A stretch of 22,998 nucleotides of DNA from AWTP1-13 sp035258605 (GCA_035258605.1 DATFXD010000387.1:1-22998); one strand, 5' to 3'. Counted from the first letter of the stretch, positions 7,876 through 15,082 are shown. A program made the numbers and translations. Notes: generated from the letters alone by a model not told the origin.

Positions 7876-8418
7876 ATGTCGCGCATAGGCAAGAAACCGG
7901 TTCCGGTCCCAAACGGGGTTAGCGCAACGGTGAGCGGGCAGACGGTGACCGTGAAGGGTCCCAAGGGCGAGCTTTCGTTCACCTGTCCCGACCTGATCGC
8001 GGTCGAGAAGTCGGCGGACGGCGTCGCCGTCAGCATGCGCGAGGACAGCAAGACGGCGCGCTCGCTATGGGGTATGTCGCGCACCCAGATCGTCAATCTG
8101 ATCGAGGGCGTCACCAAGGGCTATAACCAGACCTTGGAGATCCACGGCGTCGGCTTCCGCGCCGCCATGAAGGGCAAGGATCATCTGCAGGTGCAGGTCG
8201 GCTTCAGCCACGACGTGGTGCACAAGATCCCGGCCGGGGTTGAAATTAAGGTCGGCGGCGCCAAGCAGGAAATCATCACCGTGTCGGGTATCGACAAGCA
8301 GAAGGTTGGGCAGATGGCGGCCGAAATCCGTGCCGCGCGCCCGCCCGAGCCCTACCAGGGCAAGGGTATTCGCTATCAGGGCGAGTTCATCCTTCGCAAG
8401 GAAGGCAAGAAGAAGTAG
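7876..8418 (+). CDS. rplF: 50S ribosomal protein L6
   Basis: 180 residues, usual length. L6 consists of two related domains near the sarcin-ricin loop and factor-binding site. Motifs: MSRIGKKPVPVPNGVSATV, VTVKGPKGELSF, the NLIEGVTKGYNQTLEIHGVGFRA linker region and the second-domain RPPEPYQGKGIRYQGEFILRKEGKKK. GAGGA lies at 7865-7869 before the ATG. The 42-base gap after rpsH is short and holds no clear structure. Confidence 0.98.
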   Translation: MSRIGKKPVPVPNGVSATVSGQTVTVKGPKGELSFTCPDLIAVEKSADGVAVSMREDSKTARSLWGMSRTQIVNLIEGVTKGYNQTLEIHGVGFRAAMKGKDHLQVQVGFSHDVVHKIPAGVEIKVGGAKQEIITVSGIDKQKVGQMAAEIRAARPPEPYQGKGIRYQGEFILRKEGKKK

Positions 8419-8424
8419 GCCGCC

Positions 8425-8781
8425 ATGCTCCGCAAGCTCAACCAGTTCGACAAGCGCAAGGTGCGCGTGCGCCGCTCGCTGGCGCGCGGACAACGTCCGC
8501 GCCTGTCAGTGTTCCGCTCCTCCAAGCACATCTACGCCCAGCTCATCGATGATGCGCGCTCCGCCACTTTGGTCGCCGCCTGCAGTCTCGAAAAGGGCCT
8601 CAAGACCACGCTCAAAACCGGCGCCGACAAGGCGGCGGCGACGGCGGTCGGCAAGCTCCTGGCGGAGCGGGCGCTTGAGGTCGGCATCAAGAGCGTGGTG
8701 TTCGATCGCGGTGGCTACAAATATCACGGGCGCGTCAAGGCACTGGCCGATGGTGCCCGCGACGGCGGCCTCAGCTTCTAG
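8425..8781 (+). CDS. rplR: 50S ribosomal protein L18
   Basis: 118 residues. L18 binds 5S rRNA with L5 and links it to the large subunit. Motifs: RKVRVRRSLARGQRPRLSVFRSSKHIYAQLIDD, then AATAVGKLLAERALEVGIKSVVFDRGGYKYHGRVKALADGARDGGLSF, the last part being a strong family signature. It starts six bases after the rplF stop and is followed 17 bases later by rpsE. Confidence 0.98.
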   Translation: MLRKLNQFDKRKVRVRRSLARGQRPRLSVFRSSKHIYAQLIDDARSATLVAACSLEKGLKTTLKTGADKAAATAVGKLLAERALEVGIKSVVFDRGGYKYHGRVKALADGARDGGLSF

Positions 8782-8798
8782 CAGGGAAAGGCAGGCAG

Positions 8799-9377
8799 GT
8801 GGCTCGTCCATACCGAGACAGAGACCGCAATCGCGAAGAGCGCGACAGCGAGTTCAAAGACAAGCTGGTGCACATCAATCGTGTGGCCAAGGTGGTGAAG
8901 GGCGGCAAGCGCTTCGGCTTTGCGGCGCTGGTGGTGGTCGGCGATCAGAAGGGTCGTGTCGGCTTCGGCCACGGCAAGGCACGCGAGGTGCCGGAGGCGA
9001 TCCGCAAGGCGACGGAGGCGGCGCGGCGCGGCCTGTTGCGGGTGCCGCTGCGCGAGGGACGCACCCTGCATCACGATTCGGAAGGCCGCCACGGCGCCGG
9101 CAAGGTGGTGCTGCGCTCGGCGCCGCCCGGGACCGGCATCATCGCCGGCGGTCCGACGCGGGCCGTGTTCGAGATGCTGGGCGTGCAGGATGTGGTCGCC
9201 AAGTCGCTGGGCAGCACCAATCCCTACAACATGGTGCGGGCGACCTTCGATGCTTTGAAGGAGCAGGAGAACCCGCGCGCCGTGGCCGCCCGGCGGGGCA
9301 AGAAGGTGAGCGAGATCGTGGCGCGCCGGCGTGACGGGTCGGCCGGTGAAACCGACACCGCCGGTGAGGCGGCGTAA
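8799..9377 (+). CDS. rpsE: 30S ribosomal protein S5
   Basis: 192 residues with a GTG start. S5 shapes the decoding region; its loop is the site of spectinomycin-resistance changes. Motifs: EFKDKLVHINRVAKVVKGGKRFGFAALVVVGD, with the spectinomycin loop in VVKGGKRF, then GFGHGKAREVPEAIRKA, GAGKVVLRSAPPGTGIIAGGPTRAVFEMLGVQDVVAKSLGSTNPYNMVRAT. The N terminus is arginine/aspartate-rich, and the last 20 residues are a disordered acidic tail (GSAGETDTAGEAA). GTG is preceded by AGGGAAAGGCAGG. Confidence 0.98.
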   Translation: MARPYRDRDRNREERDSEFKDKLVHINRVAKVVKGGKRFGFAALVVVGDQKGRVGFGHGKAREVPEAIRKATEAARRGLLRVPLREGRTLHHDSEGRHGAGKVVLRSAPPGTGIIAGGPTRAVFEMLGVQDVVAKSLGSTNPYNMVRATFDALKEQENPRAVAARRGKKVSEIVARRRDGSAGETDTAGEAA

Positions 9378-9397
9378 CGGCGCCGGAGGTAACAAGG

Positions 9398-9607
9398 ATG
9401 GCAGCAAACACCACGAGCGGCAAGAAACGGCTGACGGTTGAGCAGATCGCCAGCCCGCAGCGCCGCCCCAAGGTCCAGCAGCAAACCCTGATCGGGCTTG
9501 GTCTCAACAAGATCGGCCGCCGCCGCACGCTTGAGGATACGCCGGCCGTGCGCGGCATGATCGCCAGCATTCCCCACCTTGTCCGGGTCGTCGACGACAA
9601 GGCTTGA
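9398..9607 (+). CDS. rpmD: 50S ribosomal protein L30
   Basis: 69 residues, about ten longer than the E. coli protein because of the N-terminal MAANTTSGK segment. L30 is a small ferredoxin-like protein on the large subunit. Motifs: LTVEQIASPQRRPKVQQQTLIGLGLNKIGRRRTLEDTPAVRGMIASIPHLVRVV, including the family core QQQTLIGLGLNKIGR. ATG 9398 follows CGGAGGTAAC, a good ribosome-binding site. The gene ends 23 bases before rplO. Confidence 0.97.
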   Translation: MAANTTSGKKRLTVEQIASPQRRPKVQQQTLIGLGLNKIGRRRTLEDTPAVRGMIASIPHLVRVVDDKA

Positions 9608-9630
9608 ACACCTGAGGAGCCAGACGTTCG

Positions 9631-10182
9631 ATGCGTCTCAATGACATCAAGGACAATCCCGGCGCGCGCAAGCTGCGCTTGCGCATCGGTCGGGGTATCG
9701 GCTCAGGCATGGGCAAAATGGGCGGCCGCGGCGGCAAGGGCCAGACCGCGCGCGCCGGCGTGCGGCTCGGCGGCTTCGAAGGCGGCCAGATGCCGCTGCA
9801 CCGGCGCCTGCCCAAGCGCGGCTTCAACAAGCTCAACCAGAAGCGCTACAACGAGGTCAACGTCGGGCGCCTGCAGGCGGCGGTGGACAACGGCCGCCTG
9901 GACGCCGGCAAGCCGGTCGACGTTGCCGCATTGATTGCCGCCGGTCTGGTGCGGCGCCCCCACGACGGGGTGCGCGTGTTGGGTGAAGGCGAGCTCAAAG
10001 CCAAGCTCGCCTTGACCGTCAATCATGCCACGGCAAGCGCCAAAGCGGCGATCGAACGGGCCGGTGGCTCCATTACGCTGATCGTGCCCAAGGTGCTGGC
10101 CGCCGATGAGGCCAAACGCAAGAAATCGGCGGCCAAGAAGGCCAAGACCGCCAAACCGAGGGCGGCCGCCAGCGAGGACTAG
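9631..10182 (+). CDS. rplO: 50S ribosomal protein L15
   Basis: 183 residues. L15 is a late assembly protein with a long extended N-terminal arm. Motifs: MRLNDIKDNPGARK, the glycine/arginine-rich arm with GRGIGSGMGKMGGRGGKGQ and GVRLGGFEGGQMPLHRRLPKRGFNK, then the globular C-terminal domain. The tail (AKRKKSAAKKAKTAKPRAAASED) is a lysine/alanine-rich extension of about 20-25 residues relative to E. coli L15. It echoes the style of the L5 N-terminal extension in the same operon. It is followed by an unusually long 147-base spacer before secY. Confidence 0.97.
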   Translation: MRLNDIKDNPGARKLRLRIGRGIGSGMGKMGGRGGKGQTARAGVRLGGFEGGQMPLHRRLPKRGFNKLNQKRYNEVNVGRLQAAVDNGRLDAGKPVDVAALIAAGLVRRPHDGVRVLGEGELKAKLALTVNHATASAKAAIERAGGSITLIVPKVLAADEAKRKKSAAKKAKTAKPRAAASED

Positions 10183-10225
10183 GGCTTGGGGTGGGCCCGC
10201 GCTGGCAGCTGGAGGCCGGGCAGGC

Positions 10226-10274
10226 GGGGCCGGGGATCCTGCTTGCGCTGATCCGTCCCGGCCCCCATGTTTTT
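10226..10274 (+). terminator. Strong terminator-like hairpin between rplO and secY
   Basis: GGGGCCGGG (10226-10234) pairs perfectly with CCCGGCCCC (10257-10265), a 9-bp all-GC stem. Inside it, GATC (10235-10238) can pair with GATC (10250-10253). After CATG a T5 run follows at 10270-10274. This is the best intrinsic-terminator shape in the ribosomal cluster and lies 43 bases after the rplO stop and 55 before the secY start. Since secY and adk must still be expressed, it may act as a partial terminator, a processing site or an attenuator. No strong promoter is visible between it and secY. Confidence 0.55.
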
Positions 10275-10329
10275 GAGTTGCGAGCCCATGCCGGGCCGGA
10301 CCGCCGGCGGCAGGGCAGGGAGAGATCAC

Positions 10330-11676
10330 ATGGTATCCGCTGCCGAGCAACTTGCGTCCAATCTGAACTTCGGGGCGTTCGCAAAGGCTGAGGATCTCAA
10401 GAAGCGCATCTGGTTCACGCTGGCGGCGCTGGTGGTGTACCGGCTCGGCACCTACATCCCGATCCCCGGCATCAACCCGGCGGCGTTCGCCGAATCGTTC
10501 CGGGCGCAGTCCTCCGGCATTCTCGGCATGTTCAACATGTTTGCCGGCGGCGCGGTGGAGCGCATGGCGATCTTCGCGCTCAATATCATGCCCTACATTT
10601 CGGCCTCGATCATCATGCAGCTGATGACCAGCGTGGTGCCGAACCTCGAGCAGCTGAAAAAGGAGGGCGAGCAGGGGCGCAAGCAGATCAATCAATACAC
10701 GCGCTACCTGACGGTGGCGCTGGCCGCCTTTCAGGCCTACGGCATCGCCTTTGGCCTGGAGGGCTCGCGCGGCTCGGCCGGCCCCGTGGTCATCGATCCG
10801 GGCTGGTTCTTCCGCATCTCGACCGTGGTCACCCTGGTCGGGGGCACCATGTTCCTGATGTGGCTTGGCGAGCAGATCACGGCCCGCGGCGTCGGCAACG
10901 GCACCTCGCTCATCATCATGTCGGGGATTGTCGCCGGCCTGCCGAACGCGCTGGCCGGCCTGCTCGAGCTGTCGCGCCAGGGCGCCATCTCCTGGCCGCT
11001 GTTGATCGCGCTGTTGGCGCTGATGCTCGGCGTGGTTGCCGCCATCGTCTTCATCGAGCGGGCGCAGCGCCGGTTGCTGATCCAGTATCCCAAGCGCCAG
11101 ATGGGCAATCGCATGTTCCAAGGCGATGCCTCCCACCTGCCGCTCAAGCTCAACTCCTCGGGCGTGATTCCGCCGATCTTTGCCTCCTCCTTGCTGTTGT
11201 TGCCGATCACCGTGGCGCAGTTCAGCCAAGGCGCCGGGCCCGACTGGCTCAACGCCATCGTCGCCTCCTTGGGCCGCGGCCAACCGCTCTATCTTGCGAT
11301 TTATGTCGGGCTGATCGTGTTCTTCGCCTTCTTCTACACGGCAATCGTGTTCAATCCCCAGGATACCGCCGACAACCTGCGCAAGTACGGCGGCTTCCTG
11401 CCGGGCATCCGGCCGGGGGCCAAGACGGCCGAGTACATCGACTATGTGCTGACCCGCATCACGGTGGTGGGGGCCATCTACCTGGCGGCGGTCTGCGTCC
11501 TGCCTGAACTGTTGATCTCCTACGCCGCGGTGCCGTTCTATTTCGGCGGCACCTCGCTGTTGATCGCGGTCAGCGTGACGATGGATACGGTGGCGCAGGT
11601 GCAAAGCCACCTGCTCGCGCATCAGTACGAAGGCCTGATCAAGAAGGCGAAGCTCAGAGGCGCAACCCGGCGATGA
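10330..11676 (+). CDS. secY: Protein translocase subunit SecY
   Basis: 448 residues. SecY is the channel of the SecYEG translocon in the inner membrane, with ten transmembrane helices. Visible features: KKRIWFTLAALVVYRLGTYIPIPGIN (first helix), the plug region with SGILGMFNMFAGGAVERMAIFALNIMPYISASI, the conserved WLGEQITARGVGNGTSLIIM segment, and EYIDYVLTRITVVGAIYLA near the C terminus. The cytosolic loop QRRLLIQYPKRQMG is the SecA/ribosome-contact loop. ATG 10330 is chosen over ATG 10267: AGGGAGAGA lies just upstream, and the protein from 10330 starts like other SecY proteins. The stop overlaps adk by four bases. No rpmJ follows. Confidence 0.98.
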   Translation: MVSAAEQLASNLNFGAFAKAEDLKKRIWFTLAALVVYRLGTYIPIPGINPAAFAESFRAQSSGILGMFNMFAGGAVERMAIFALNIMPYISASIIMQLMTSVVPNLEQLKKEGEQGRKQINQYTRYLTVALAAFQAYGIAFGLEGSRGSAGPVVIDPGWFFRISTVVTLVGGTMFLMWLGEQITARGVGNGTSLIIMSGIVAGLPNALAGLLELSRQGAISWPLLIALLALMLGVVAAIVFIERAQRRLLIQYPKRQMGNRMFQGDASHLPLKLNSSGVIPPIFASSLLLLPITVAQFSQGAGPDWLNAIVASLGRGQPLYLAIYVGLIVFFAFFYTAIVFNPQDTADNLRKYGGFLPGIRPGAKTAEYIDYVLTRITVVGAIYLAAVCVLPELLISYAAVPFYFGGTSLLIAVSVTMDTVAQVQSHLLAHQYEGLIKKAKLRGATRR

Positions 11677-12326
11677 TGAACCTGATTCTGCTTGGCCCGC
11701 CGGGGGCGGGTAAGGGCACTCAGGCCAAGACCATCGCCGCCAAGCACGACCTCATCCAGCTCTCCACCGGAGACATGCTGCGCGCCGCGGTCGAGGCCGG
11801 CAGCCCGGTGGGCCGCAGGGCCAAGGCCATCATGGACCGGGGCGACCTGGTGTCCGACGAGATCGTGGTCGAGATCGTCGCCGCGCGGCTCGATGAGCGC
11901 GATTGCCGGGCAGGCGTGATCTTCGACGGCTTTCCTCGCACCTTGCCGCAGGCCTCCGCGCTCGATGCTGTGCTGAAACGCAAAAAGCGCAAGCTTGACG
12001 CGGTCATCGAGCTGAAAGTGAACGATGATCAGCTGGTCGAGCGGATTGCCGGGCGCTTCACCTGCAGCAGCTGTGGCGCCGCCTACCATGACCACTTCCG
12101 CCAACCCAGGACCGCCGGCGTGTGCGATGCGTGCGGGAGCACCGCCTTCCTGCGCCGGCCCGACGACAGCGCCGAGACGGTGCGCCGGCGGCTGATGGTC
12201 TATTACCGGGAGACCTCGCCGCTGATCGGCTACTACTACTGCCAGGGCCGGTTGCGCAGCGTCGATGGCATGGGCACCATCGCCGAGGTCGCAGCCGCCA
12301 TCGAGCGCCAACTGCCGGCGGCATAA
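11673..12326 (+). CDS. adk: Adenylate kinase, long form with zinc-type LID
   Basis: 217 residues. Adk interconverts ATP + AMP and 2 ADP in the cytoplasm. The P-loop GPPGAGKGT is at residues 8-16, the AMP-binding region includes STGDMLR and GFPRT (86-90), and RRPDD and the RRRLMVYYRETSPLIGYY segment carry catalytic arginines. The LID domain has four cysteines, C131, C134, C151 and C154, in the CxxC-x16-CxxC pattern of zinc-binding long adenylate kinases, whereas E. coli Adk has none. The ATG at 11673 overlaps the secY TGA (ATGA); a second ATG at 11676 would remove one residue. Confidence 0.98.
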   Translation: MMNLILLGPPGAGKGTQAKTIAAKHDLIQLSTGDMLRAAVEAGSPVGRRAKAIMDRGDLVSDEIVVEIVAARLDERDCRAGVIFDGFPRTLPQASALDAVLKRKKRKLDAVIELKVNDDQLVERIAGRFTCSSCGAAYHDHFRQPRTAGVCDACGSTAFLRRPDDSAETVRRRLMVYYRETSPLIGYYYCQGRLRSVDGMGTIAEVAAAIERQLPAA

Positions 12327-12330
12327 GATG

Positions 12331-12359
12331 TTGACGATACTGAAGGGCTCGGCTAGAAG
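12331..12359 (+). promoter_or_regulatory. Sigma70-like promoter in adk-rpsM spacer
   Basis: TTGACG (12331-12336), 17 bases, then TAGAAG (12354-12359). The -35 matches 5 of 6 and the -10 matches 4 of 6 of the sigma70 consensus, at the ideal spacing. It begins five bases after the adk stop. If active it would start transcripts near 12366 and give the alpha block (rpsM onward) a leader of about 155 bases. Read from sequence only. Confidence 0.4.
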
Positions 12360-12394
12360 GACGCCACCTTTCGGGACGACCGCAGCAGTCGGGT

Positions 12395-12482
12395 CCGGCG
12401 CAGCGGCGTCGGAGCCGATTGGTGTGCGTTTTTCTGAGCGTTGTTCAGATCGGGAGTGCCCGCGGCAGGTGGCGGCTGCCGC
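12395..12482 (+). promoter_or_regulatory. Structured leader upstream of rpsM
   Basis: Two hairpins stand out. CCGGCGC (12395-12401) pairs with GCGTCGG (12406-12412), seven pairs with one G-U, loop AGCG; a T5 run lies at 12429-12433, too far from the stem for a standard terminator. GCGGCAG (12462-12468) pairs perfectly with CTGCCGC (12476-12482) around a 7-base loop, ending 28 bases before the rpsM Shine-Dalgarno AGGAG (12511-12515). In E. coli, S4 binds a pseudoknot leader before rpsM, but rpsD is not in this cluster, so the ligand, if any, is unknown. Confidence 0.35.
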
Positions 12483-12521
12483 TGCGGCAATGTCAATGGT
12501 GCCATCCTTCAGGAGACACGC

Positions 12522-12899
12522 GTGGCTCGTATTGCTGGGGTGAACATTCCAACGCAGAAGCGCGTCGTCATCGCGCTGCAATATATTCACGGCATCGGCC
12601 CGAGGTTTGCGCAGGAGATCTGCAAGAAGGTCGGCATCCCCGATCAGCGCCGCGTCAATGACCTGACCGACGCCGAAGTGCTGCAGATCCGCGAGGCGAT
12701 CGATCGCGACTACGTGGTGGAGGGCGACCTGCGCCGCGATGTGGCCATGAACATCAAGCGCCTGATGGATCTCGGTTGTTACCGCGGCCTGCGCCACCGC
12801 CGCAGCCTGCCCGTGCGCGGCCAGCGGACCCATACCAATGCACGCACCCGCAAGGGCAAGGCGCGGCCGATTGCCGGCAAGAAGAAGACGACGGCTTAA
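12522..12899 (+). CDS. rpsM: 30S ribosomal protein S13
   Basis: 125 residues with a GTG start. S13 lies at the top of the 30S head, pairs with S19 and touches the P-site tRNA. Motifs: MARIAGVNIPTQKRVVIALQYIHGIG, the KVGIPDQRRVNDLTDAEVLQIREAID region and GCYRGLRHRRSLPVRGQRTHTNARTRKG. The reading frame stays open upstream to 12441, but homology fixes the start at GTG 12522. AGGAG (12511-12515) lies six bases before it. It is first in the alpha block, after a 195-base spacer. Confidence 0.98.
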   Translation: MARIAGVNIPTQKRVVIALQYIHGIGPRFAQEICKKVGIPDQRRVNDLTDAEVLQIREAIDRDYVVEGDLRRDVAMNIKRLMDLGCYRGLRHRRSLPVRGQRTHTNARTRKGKARPIAGKKKTTA

Positions 12900-12956
12900 G
12901 GGCGCCGCCGCCGGCAGCCCCAAGACACGATCCCGATCCCTGGAGCCCCTCGACCC

Positions 12957-13361
12957 ATGGCCAAAGAGACGCAATCGGCGACCCGCGCCAAACCCCGGCG
13001 CCGCGAGCGCAAGAACATCAGCTCTGGCATCGCGCACGTCAGCGCCACCTTCAACAATACCATGATCACCATCACCGACGCTCAGGGCAACACCATCGCC
13101 TGGTCGTCGGCCGGCACCATGGGCTTCAAGGGGTCGCGCAAGTCGACGCCCTATGCCGCGCAGATGGCGGCCGAGGATGCCGGCAAGAAGGCGATGGAGC
13201 ACGGCATGAAGATCCTCGAGGTCGAGGTGATGGGCCCCGGCTCTGGCCGCGAATCGGCGCTACGCGCGCTGCAGGCGGTCGGCTTCCAGATCACCTCGAT
13301 TCGCGATGTGACCTCGATCCCCCACAACGGCTGCCGCCCGCGCAAGCGCCGGCGCGTCTAG
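12957..13361 (+). CDS. rpsK: 30S ribosomal protein S11
   Basis: 134 residues. S11 is on the 30S platform and contacts mRNA near the Shine-Dalgarno helix. Motifs: RRRERKNISSGIAHVSATFNNTMITITDAQGNTIAWSSAGTMGFKGSRKSTPYAAQ, then EVMGPGSGRESALRALQAVGFQITSIRDVTSIPHNGCRPRKRRRV. The ending PHNGCRPRKRRRV is the family hallmark. ATG 12957 fits. Unlike in E. coli, rpsD does not follow; a 107-base spacer leads directly to rpoA. Confidence 0.98.
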   Translation: MAKETQSATRAKPRRRERKNISSGIAHVSATFNNTMITITDAQGNTIAWSSAGTMGFKGSRKSTPYAAQMAAEDAGKKAMEHGMKILEVEVMGPGSGRESALRALQAVGFQITSIRDVTSIPHNGCRPRKRRRV

Positions 13362-13367
13362 GAGAAC

Positions 13368-13440
13368 CGCCGCGGTTGCGGCGACAGAGCATTAGAACTG
13401 GAACCATGAGCCTGGAAGCGAGCCTCGGCTCGCGGCTCGC
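13368..13440 (+). promoter_or_regulatory. Two hairpins in rpsK-rpoA spacer
   Basis: CGCCGC (13368-13373) pairs with GCGGCG (13378-13383) around GGTT, a tight 6-bp stem seven bases after the rpsK stop. GCGAGCC (13418-13424) can pair with either of two tandem GGCTCGC copies (13427-13433 and 13434-13440), giving alternative 7-bp stems of different loop size. No T run follows; the next bases are CCATTCA6. The structures lie just before the rpoA ribosome-binding site and could influence rpoA expression. Function is inferred. Confidence 0.3.
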
Positions 13441-13468
13441 CCATTCAAAAAACGTGTGAGGCCTCCCC

Positions 13469-14497
13469 GTGGCAAACGTGTTGCAAAAGAACTGGCAGGA
13501 TCTGATCAAGCCGACCAAGCTCGAAGTGGCGTCCGGGCGGCAGCGCGACAAGGTGGCGACCATCGTCGCCGAACCGCTCGAGCGCGGGTTCGGCATGACG
13601 CTCGGCAATGCGCTGAGACGCGTGCTGTTGTCCTCGCTGCAGGGCGCGGCCATCACGACCGTGCACATCGACGGCGTGCTGCACGAATTCTCCTCGATCC
13701 CTGGCGTGCGCGAGGACGTCACCAACATCATCCTCAACATCAAGGAGATCGCCCTTCGCCAGCATTCGGAGGGCATCAAGCGCATGGTGCTGAAGAAGGA
13801 GGGGCCGGGGCAGGTCAAGGCCTCCGACATCGAGGCGAGCTCCGAGATCGAGATCCTGAACCCCGAGCACGTGATCTGCACCCTCGACCAGGGGGCCGCG
13901 ATCCGCATGGAGTTCACGGCCAGCATGGGCAAGGGCTACGTGCCCGCCGAGCGCAACCGGCCCGACGATGCACCGATCGGCCTGATCCCGGTCGACAGTC
14001 TCTATAGCCCGGTCAAGAAGGTGTCCTATCGGGTCGAGAACACCCGCGAGGGCCAAATCCTCGACTACGACAAACTGACGATGACGGTCGAAACCGACGG
14101 TTCGGTCACGGCCGAGGACGCGGTGGCCTTGGCGGCGCGCATCCTGCAGGACCAGCTGGCGGTGTTCATCAACTTCGAGGAGCCCAAGAAGGCGATCGAA
14201 GATGCAGCCAAGCATCCCGAACTCGCCTTCAACGCGGCGCTGCTCAAAAAGGTGGACGAGCTCGAGCTCTCCGTGCGCTCGGCCAATTGCCTGAAGAACG
14301 ACAACATCGTCTACATCGGCGACCTGATCCAGAAGACCGAAGCGGAAATGCTGCGCACGCCGAACTTCGGACGCAAGTCGCTGAACGAAATCAAGGAGGT
14401 GCTGGCCAGCATGGGGCTACATCTCGGCATGGAGGTGCCGAATTGGCCGCCCGACAATATCGAGGACCTGGCCAAGCGCTTCGAGGACCAGTATTGA
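13469..14497 (+). CDS. rpoA: RNA polymerase alpha subunit
   Basis: 342 residues with a GTG start. The N-terminal domain (about 1-240) dimerises and assembles beta and beta'; it shows NWQDLIKPTKLEV, VAEPLERGFGMTLGNALRRVLLSSL and HEFSSIPGVREDV. The C-terminal domain (about 255-325) binds UP elements and activators; it shows LELSVRSANCLKN, with R270 equivalent to E. coli R265, YIGDLIQKTEAEMLRTPNFGRKSLNEIKEVL and NWPPDNI. GTG 13469 has GTGAGG eight to thirteen bases upstream. GTG 13478 is an alternative start nine bases downstream, closer to the usual MIxKNW N terminus but with worse spacing. Confidence 0.97.
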   Translation: MANVLQKNWQDLIKPTKLEVASGRQRDKVATIVAEPLERGFGMTLGNALRRVLLSSLQGAAITTVHIDGVLHEFSSIPGVREDVTNIILNIKEIALRQHSEGIKRMVLKKEGPGQVKASDIEASSEIEILNPEHVICTLDQGAAIRMEFTASMGKGYVPAERNRPDDAPIGLIPVDSLYSPVKKVSYRVENTREGQILDYDKLTMTVETDGSVTAEDAVALAARILQDQLAVFINFEEPKKAIEDAAKHPELAFNAALLKKVDELELSVRSANCLKNDNIVYIGDLIQKTEAEMLRTPNFGRKSLNEIKEVLASMGLHLGMEVPNWPPDNIEDLAKRFEDQY

Positions 14498-14500
14498 GGG

Positions 14501-14573
14501 GCCAGCGCGGCGCCACCTTAAGCGCGCGCGGACCCAGGACTTCCTGAACGCGGGGCCACAGAACCTCGCTGGC
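14501..14573 (+). promoter_or_regulatory. Long-range stem in rpoA-rplQ spacer
   Basis: GCCAGCG (14501-14507) is perfectly complementary to CGCTGGC (14567-14573). The pair encloses 59 bases containing GC-rich stretches that may fold further, and it covers most of the 96-base gap. It would leave AAAGGGAA (14581-14588), the rplQ ribosome-binding site, just outside the closed structure. A regulatory or stabilising role is possible, but a 7-base match across this distance in GC-rich DNA may be chance. Confidence 0.22.
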
Positions 14574-14593
14574 AACAACGAAAGGGAACCGAC

Positions 14594-15019
14594 ATGCGAC
14601 ACCGCAAGCTGGGGCGGCGGTTCAGCCGTGATAGCGGCCACCGCCAGGCCATGTTCTCCAACATGGCCGCGGCCTTGATCCGTCACGAACAGATCGTCAC
14701 CACCTTGGCCAAGGCCAAAGACCTGAAGCGGGTCATGGACAAGTACATCACCTTGGCCAAGCGCGGCGACCTCAACTCGCGCCGCCTGGCCGCGTCGCGC
14801 ATGCGTGATGAGGCCATGGTCAAGAAGCTGTTCGATACCTTGGGGCCTCGCTACAAGGATCGGGCCGGCGGCTATACGCGGGTGCTCAAGGCCGGCTATC
14901 GCCACGGCGACTCGGCGGCGGTGGCCGTCATCGAACTGGTCGATCGCGACGAGCAGGTGAAGGGCCGCGAGGACAAGGCGCGGGCCGAGGCCATGAAGGA
15001 CGAGCGGGCAAACGCCTGA
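14594..15019 (+). CDS. rplQ: 50S ribosomal protein L17
   Basis: 141 residues. L17 lies near the tunnel exit on the large subunit. Motifs: MRHRKLGRRFSRDSGHRQAMFSNMAAALIRHEQIVTTLAKAKDLKRVMDKYITLAKRGDL, then LFDTLGPRYKDRAGGYTRVLKAGYRHGDSAAVAVIELVDRD. The tail from about 118 (DEQVKGREDKARAEAMKDERANA) is charged and probably disordered. AAAGGGAA precedes the start by five bases. It is the last gene of the ribosomal cluster. Confidence 0.98.
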   Translation: MRHRKLGRRFSRDSGHRQAMFSNMAAALIRHEQIVTTLAKAKDLKRVMDKYITLAKRGDLNSRRLAASRMRDEAMVKKLFDTLGPRYKDRAGGYTRVLKAGYRHGDSAAVAVIELVDRDEQVKGREDKARAEAMKDERANA

Positions 15020-15082
15020 TTCGGCGCCGGCGCGTCCCGATCCGGGGCCCCACATCCCCGAGCAGCCAGGCGCTCGCCGCCT

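Noticed and set aside
10267..10329. Upstream ATG extending SecY by 21 residues
   Set aside because: It sits at the base of the terminator-like hairpin with no ribosome-binding site; ATG 10330 has AGGGAGAGA upstream and gives a family-like N terminus.
9703..11622. Very long open frame on the minus strand, opposite rplO and secY
   Set aside because: It mirrors secure plus-strand genes, has repetitive histidine/arginine/glutamine-rich composition typical of antisense frames in GC-rich coding DNA, and shows no recognisable family.
12441..12521. Upstream extension of S13
   Set aside because: S13 begins M-ARIAGVNIP in nearly all bacteria; GTG 12522 has AGGAG at ideal spacing.
12328..12543. 71-codon frame in the adk-rpsM spacer (MLTILKGSARR start)
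   Set aside because: It overlaps the start of rpsM, has low-complexity alanine runs and sits on a structured leader; no family resemblance.
11622..13202. Long minus-strand open frame opposite adk, rpsM and rpsK
   Set aside because: Antisense shadow of three conserved genes; no start signal or family motif.
13359..13468. Apparent loss of rpsD between rpsK and rpoA, and of rpmJ after secY
   Set aside because: Both are normal for alphaproteobacteria, where these genes lie elsewhere; not a deletion specific to this genome.
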